Positions 60,072 through 64,000 of a stretch of 64,000 nucleotides of DNA are shown piece after piece (position 1 is the first letter of the stretch; each line of letters starts with the position of its first letter). Under the pieces are notes generated by a model. That model did not search any database. It had not been told where the DNA came from and saw only the letters and a program-made list of their open reading frames with translations. Source of the DNA: JAIRVZ01 sp031553755 (GTDB taxonomy: Bacteria; Bacteroidota; Bacteroidia; Bacteroidales; Azobacteroidaceae); the NCBI GenBank assembly GCA_031553755.1, contig JAVBKZ010000010.1, positions 1 through 64,000 on the forward strand. The letters run 5' to 3'. The position numbers and the translations under genes are program-made.

Positions 60072-61700
60072 ATGAAAAAGTTAATATATATAGGCGCTTT
60101 AACAGCTTTAATGTTTACAACTGTAAGCTGTATGGATAACGATCCGATTTCGACCGTTGACAAAGAAACGTTTTTTAAGACACCGGACGATTTGAAATCA
60201 GCATTAGTTGGTTGTTATAACGGATTGCAAGGTTCAATGTATTATGAATGGCAATTAACAGAATTGCGTACCGATAATTCCCGGATCAGGACAACCAATT
60301 CAACTTCGTCCAACACGATTGCATTGCTCCAGTTTGACCGGGCAATGATAGGTTCTGACCACGAAAGGGTTTATAACTATTGGGTTGCTTCTTATGCAAC
60401 CATAGGCCGTTGTAATGACATTTTGGCGAATCAGAATATCGCAACTGCTGATAGTATTGTTCCGATTATAACTGATAAAACTGTTCGTCAACAAACAAAA
60501 GGACAGGCACAATTTATACGTGCGTATAATTATTTCAATTTGGTTCGGTTGTTCGGTCCTGTTTTTAAAATAGATAGACCTATTTCTGCTGCCCAAGCTA
60601 AAAAATTACCTCGTGTGGCTACCGATGATATTTACGCTTTTATTGAAGACGATTTGAAATTAGCAATAGATTCATTACCTGCTTCATATTCGGACGAAGG
60701 AGATAGAGGCCGTATTACTAAATGGGCAGCTAAAGGCCTGTTAGCTAAAGTTTACTTGACACAACAAAGATTTGAAGATGCCGAATCTATTTTGGCCGAG
60801 TTGGTTGATGGAGTTGGAGGAAGCGCATATCCATTTTCAATCAGTAATATATCTTATGACAAAATATTTAGGGAAGATAATGAAATGAATCCCGAAATCC
60901 TGTTTGCAGTTCGTTACAAACAAGGAGGTTTTGGATTGGGAAATCCGTTTGGTAATCAATTTGCACCTTCCAGTAGCGGCACATGGGTTATTAATGGCGA
61001 TGGTGACGAATATAATTACCCAACCAGAGAAGTTGCAAAAGCATTTACAGAAACATATCGCAATGAAGATGGTGATATTGTGAATATACCGGGAGTTCAA
61101 AATCCATATACTGATAAACGGAAAGACGTGACAATGAAAGAGTTTTATGTGAATCCTACTCTTTCAAGTTCCAGCCAAAATGTGCCCCGCCAATATTGTT
61201 GCAAATACATTTCACCGGTAATTCAGAAGTATGATGGCGAACGCGATTGGCCGGTACTCCGTTGGGCTGATGTGATATTGATGTATGCCGAAGTATTGAA
61301 TGAAATAGACGGACCAACACAAAAGGTTTATGATTTGATAAATCAAACGCGAACCAGAGCCGGTTACACTATTTCAGTTGAAGACAAATTAACAAAATAT
61401 GAATATATCGGCCAAGCCATTACGAAAAATATGGTTCGTCTGGAAATAGAATTGGAGCGCAGACGTGAATTTGCGTTTGAAAATCAACGTTGGTTCGATT
61501 TGGTACGCACCAATCGTGCGATCGAAGTGATGAATAAACACTATCAAACCGAACCAAACGAACCGAGCGCGGCTGTTCCATTATACTATGAAGATATAAA
61601 TAGTGGAGTACCGACTTTGGATTCTAAATATTTGATTTTGCCTATTCCCCAAAAGGAAAGAGATGCGAATCCGAATATCAGTCAGAATCCGGGATACTAA
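60072..61700 (+). CDS. SusD/RagB-family surface glycan-binding lipoprotein
   Basis: About 542 residues from the ATG at 60072; an ATG at 60066 is also possible. The lipoprotein signal ends at TTVSC. The TPR-like SusD fold is indicated by SALVGCYNGLQG, QAQFIRAYNYFNLVRLFGPV and the C-terminal RLEIELERRREFAFENQRWF. It forms the lid of the SusC transporter and captures oligosaccharides. Confidence 0.95.
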   Translation: MKKLIYIGALTALMFTTVSCMDNDPISTVDKETFFKTPDDLKSALVGCYNGLQGSMYYEWQLTELRTDNSRIRTTNSTSSNTIALLQFDRAMIGSDHERVYNYWVASYATIGRCNDILANQNIATADSIVPIITDKTVRQQTKGQAQFIRAYNYFNLVRLFGPVFKIDRPISAAQAKKLPRVATDDIYAFIEDDLKLAIDSLPASYSDEGDRGRITKWAAKGLLAKVYLTQQRFEDAESILAELVDGVGGSAYPFSISNISYDKIFREDNEMNPEILFAVRYKQGGFGLGNPFGNQFAPSSSGTWVINGDGDEYNYPTREVAKAFTETYRNEDGDIVNIPGVQNPYTDKRKDVTMKEFYVNPTLSSSSQNVPRQYCCKYISPVIQKYDGERDWPVLRWADVILMYAEVLNEIDGPTQKVYDLINQTRTRAGYTISVEDKLTKYEYIGQAITKNMVRLEIELERRREFAFENQRWFDLVRTNRAIEVMNKHYQTEPNEPSAAVPLYYEDINSGVPTLDSKYLILPIPQKERDANPNISQNPGY

Positions 61701-61702
61701 TA

Positions 61703-61790
61703 AATGAAGAATTAAGAATGAAAAATGAAGAATTATACTTGTAACTCGTAATTTGTCAACTTGTTTACTCGTATACTCGTCAATAAAAAA
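61703..61790 (+). repeat. Chimeric element of two half-hairpins
   Basis: The left half repeats GAAGAATTAAGAATGA-like words. The right half repeats CTTGTAACTCGT, TTGTCAACTTGTTTACTCG words, which would pair with a left arm like that at 63361 rather than with its own neighbour. It looks like a recombinant of two different elements. Confidence 0.55.
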
Positions 61791-61793
61791 AAT

Positions 61794-63359
61794 ATGAAAA
61801 CATTCAATATCATAAAACAAATTTTTGCAGTCACGCTGTTATGTGCCTTGTTTGCCTGCAATGAAGAAATTCCTTCTTTTGTGAAAGAAACCGATCCTCC
61901 TGTGATTACCTCATTTACACCAGAATCCGGATATGTAAGTGATGAAATTACCATAAACGGACAAAATCTTCAAATGATAGATAGCGTTTGGATTGGTAGT
62001 GGATTAGCTAAAATCAAATACAAACTTTCGAATGAACAAATGATTGTCAGCGTATCGAACGAAAGTACATCCGGAATCATAAGAGTGAAAGGAAAAAATG
62101 GAGAGGCGCAGAGCTCTCAAAGCTTTACTTATTTATTTGCAATTCCGGAAATTCAAAGTTATCCTGCTGAAGGAGAAATCGGATATGAAGTAGAGCTTAC
62201 AGGTAATTATGTCGATTATGTAAGTAAAGTTTTAATTGGAGTAAACGGGAAAGAAGCTCCTATCGTTTATCAGAGTCGCCGGGATATGCGAGTAGTTGTA
62301 CCTGTTGAAACCAATCTTACGGAAGTTCCGATTGTGTTGGTTTATAAAGGTGAGGACGGGGAAAAAGAAATAAGTTCTCCATCTAATTTTAAGATTATTG
62401 CAAAGATGCCTATTTTGGATGATGACATTTCAATAACAGCTCTTACTGCTGGACGAACTGCTATCTTAACAGGGGCTAATATGAAGAATGTGCAAAAAGT
62501 ATTCATAGAAATAGATGAAAATACCCGCTTATACGCACGCATGTTTGCTGCAAGTAGCGCCAGTACTTCCTTTAGTTTCGAACCACGTCAGATGAAAGAA
62601 TTAACAAGCATATCAGGACAACTGAAATACCAATACTATGGTACGGAAGAAGAAGTTATAAGTGATAATTTTGAATTATCTCAAATCAATCCGGGTGATG
62701 CCAGTTTTTATTGGGAAGATGTGGCGTTGACTTATAGAGATATTCATAAATATGCTTCTTTTTTCTCTTGTGATTCGGGTTCTCTATTTTTTGGTGTGGA
62801 TTTAGTACAACAAAATACTCTTGGTACTTTTGTTAATCCATTAGGACTTAGCAATCAAAAAGCTACTAATCTTGTATTTTATGTAAATGGTTCCGGAGCT
62901 GGAGCTTTCTACGGACCTCACAATACATCAAGTACTCTTAAAAATTTCCAATATGTGGATCCGACCGGAACTGATACAAAAGCTTCTGATTATACATTTA
63001 GTAATGTTAAGTTGGGAGTAATTGATGACAAAGGCAAAAGTGTTCTTTTTCAAGATACAGTTTTCTTTAAAGTATTATCTCCTACCAATACGGCACAAAC
63101 AGCTTTAATAGAAATGGTATTGAATGGAGGAATTACCGAAAACACTGTTATCAATGATGAACTATTTGCTGGAATTACAGCACCTACGGCAGGTTCAATA
63201 GGAACATCAAGTACAACTCCTTTAGCCGCGGATGCTGTAGTTTGGTTCAAACGGAAAGCGGATGGCAAAAACGGATTAATAAGAGTAAAGAAATTTTCAG
63301 ACCCGATTCCTTTGAATAATAATTCGCATATAATTTTTGATGTTCATTGGCAAAAATAA
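61794..63359 (+). CDS. IPT/TIG-domain surface lipoprotein (SusE-like position)
   Basis: 521 residues from the ATG at 61794; upstream in-frame codons belong to the repeat element. The lipoprotein signal ends at LFAC. Two or three IPT/TIG domains (PVITSFTPESGYVSDEITIN, IQSYPAEGEIGYEVELTGNY) precede a C-terminal region with a jelly-roll-like pattern. In such loci these proteins bind the polysaccharide at the cell surface. Directly follows susD. Confidence 0.8.
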   Translation: MKTFNIIKQIFAVTLLCALFACNEEIPSFVKETDPPVITSFTPESGYVSDEITINGQNLQMIDSVWIGSGLAKIKYKLSNEQMIVSVSNESTSGIIRVKGKNGEAQSSQSFTYLFAIPEIQSYPAEGEIGYEVELTGNYVDYVSKVLIGVNGKEAPIVYQSRRDMRVVVPVETNLTEVPIVLVYKGEDGEKEISSPSNFKIIAKMPILDDDISITALTAGRTAILTGANMKNVQKVFIEIDENTRLYARMFAASSASTSFSFEPRQMKELTSISGQLKYQYYGTEEEVISDNFELSQINPGDASFYWEDVALTYRDIHKYASFFSCDSGSLFFGVDLVQQNTLGTFVNPLGLSNQKATNLVFYVNGSGAGAFYGPHNTSSTLKNFQYVDPTGTDTKASDYTFSNVKLGVIDDKGKSVLFQDTVFFKVLSPTNTAQTALIEMVLNGGITENTVINDELFAGITAPTAGSIGTSSTTPLAADAVVWFKRKADGKNGLIRVKKFSDPIPLNNNSHIIFDVHWQK

Positions 63360-63360
63360 A

Positions 63361-63435
63361 TAGTAGACGAGTTGACAAGTAAACAAGTTGACAAACTTAC
63401 TCGTCTACTTGTTTACTCGTTTACTTGTCTACTAA
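63361..63435 (+). repeat. Word-repeat hairpin with GTAGACGA / GTAAACAA octamers
   Basis: The left arm is a tandem of octamers GTAGACGA, GTTGACAA, GTAAACAA, GTTGACAA. The right arm (63398-63435; ACTCGTCTACTTG, TTTACTCGTTTACTTG) is its imperfect complement. Confidence 0.8.
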
Positions 63436-63446
63436 AAACTCATTTT

Positions 63447-64000
63447 ATGAAAAAGATATTTAATTTAGTTTTATTGTTAATTGTAAGCTACACAGCTTAT
63501 TCAGCTTCATATAAAGTCGCAAACATTACCGAATTCAACGACAAAGTAAAGTCCCTTCAACCCGGAGATGAAGTAATTCTTTCCAAAGGTGTTTGGAAAG
63601 ACGCCCAGTTGGTATTCTTTGGAGAAGGAACGGAGCAACAACCAATCACATTGAGAGTTGAAGAACCGGGGCAAACAACTCTTGAAGGTCAATCAAGCCT
63701 CAACCTTTATGGTAAGTATTTGGTTGTTGACGGATTGGTTTTCGTGAACGGATATTCTCCGGGAAAAGAAGTTATTGAATTCCGCAAGGGAAGCGCTAAA
63801 ACAGCTTACAATTCAGTGTTGAGGAATTGTGTGATAGACCATTTCAATAAACCTAACCGATATGATGAAGACCGTTGGGTAAGTCTTTGGGGGCAACACA
63901 ATACAGTCGAAAATTGCTATTTCGGAGGAAAGAAAAACCAGGGAGCTACTTTTGTAGTTTGGCCGAATGGCGAAGGACACAACCAAAATTACCATCAAAT
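63447..64000 (+). CDS. PL6-family polysaccharide lyase, N-terminal 184 residues (cut by window edge)
   Basis: The frame is open from the ATG at 63447 to the end of the window. A signal peptide (LVLLLIVSYTAYSA) is followed by the first turns of a PL6 beta-helix: LQPGDEVILSKGVWKDAQLV, YLVVDGLVFVNGYSPGKEVI, NCVIDHFNKPNRYDEDRWVS and NTVENCYFGGKKNQGATFVV. The catalytic Lys and Arg would lie beyond the window. It differs from the 50047 enzyme in lacking an N-terminal binding domain, so the two may split endo and exo roles. Confidence 0.85.
   Translation, partial: MKKIFNLVLLLIVSYTAYSASYKVANITEFNDKVKSLQPGDEVILSKGVWKDAQLVFFGEGTEQQPITLRVEEPGQTTLEGQSSLNLYGKYLVVDGLVFVNGYSPGKEVIEFRKGSAKTAYNSVLRNCVIDHFNKPNRYDEDRWVSLWGQHNTVENCYFGGKKNQGATFVVWPNGEGHNQNYHQ

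Noticed and set aside
61761..61793. Upstream start for the IPT/TIG lipoprotein
   Set aside because: The codons fall in the intergenic element; the ATG at 61794 gives a good lipoprotein signal.

Overview
The window is AT-rich chromosomal DNA from a member of the Bacteroidetes, most likely the order Bacteroidales. The evidence is: Bacteroidetes-type promoters (TTTG, about 20 bp, then TAnnTTTG), SusC/SusD outer-membrane pairs, a type IX secretion (T9SS) sorting tail, ECF sigma cassettes, Bacteroidetes-type tyrosine integrase arm domains, and weak or absent Shine-Dalgarno sequences. No rRNA or CRISPR array is present. Three tRNA genes are present (Tyr-GTA, Gly-TCC, Gln-CTG).

Left part (1-32262): mostly housekeeping genes. 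A DDE transposase runs off the left edge. Then come a carboxyltransferase/decarboxylase-like protein whose biotinyl-type domain lacks the biotin-accepting lysine, dnaX, an NlpC/P60 hydrolase, two FKBP isomerases, an Lrp/AsnC regulator, divergent recF and a TPR membrane protein, ribH, tRNA-Tyr and tRNA-Gly. These are followed by a three-gene DUF2157/DUF4401/GDYXXLXY membrane cassette, a YgjP-like metalloprotease, an ECF sigma/anti-sigma/Spy-like operon, a HAD phosphatase, a FecCD-type ABC importer, a C1 peptidase, three cell-envelope proteins, a higA whose toxin has been internally deleted, a KAS III homologue, a GH13 amylase, uvrB, a decayed IS1634-type element invaded by a deleted group II intron, mutL and an unknown envelope protein.

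Central part (about 32334-39282): a mobile region next to tRNA-Gln. Three short repeats resembling the tRNA 3' end (32334, 37242, 39266) divide it into two units. The first carries a complete restriction-modification set: Vsr, a C5 methyltransferase fused to an integrase arm DNA-binding domain, and an MvaI/BcnI-type nuclease. The second carries remnants of a tyrosine integrase, an intact HigBA toxin-antitoxin pair and KilA-N debris, and has matching arm-site-like repeats just inside both ends. carB follows on the minus strand, with a 5' leader that looks like a pyrBI-style attenuator: a 22-codon leader peptide whose stop codon overlaps a terminator hairpin.

Right part (43274-64000): an alginate utilisation locus. 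In order it has a FadR-type GntR regulator with a dyad operator, PL17 oligoalginate lyase, KdgF-like cupin, hexuronate-type MFS permease, a PIN-domain toxin-antitoxin pair, an SDR that probably reduces the DEH monomer, a PL6 alginate lyase with a T9SS tail, two unknown secreted proteins sharing an ENFQNW domain, SusC, SusD, an IPT/TIG surface lipoprotein, and a second PL6 enzyme cut by the window end. Secreted PL6 enzymes would cut alginate, SusC/D would import the oligomers, PL17 would release unsaturated monomers, KdgF would convert them to DEH, and the SDR would reduce DEH. The downstream KDG kinase and KDPG aldolase are not in the window.

The most unusual feature is a class of intergenic elements in nearly every gap of the alginate locus and in several gaps between other plus-strand genes. 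They are long imperfect hairpins built from degenerate 7-10 base words, a different word at each site, usually with the purine-rich arm first on the coding strand. One of them has become the start of the PL17 coding sequence.
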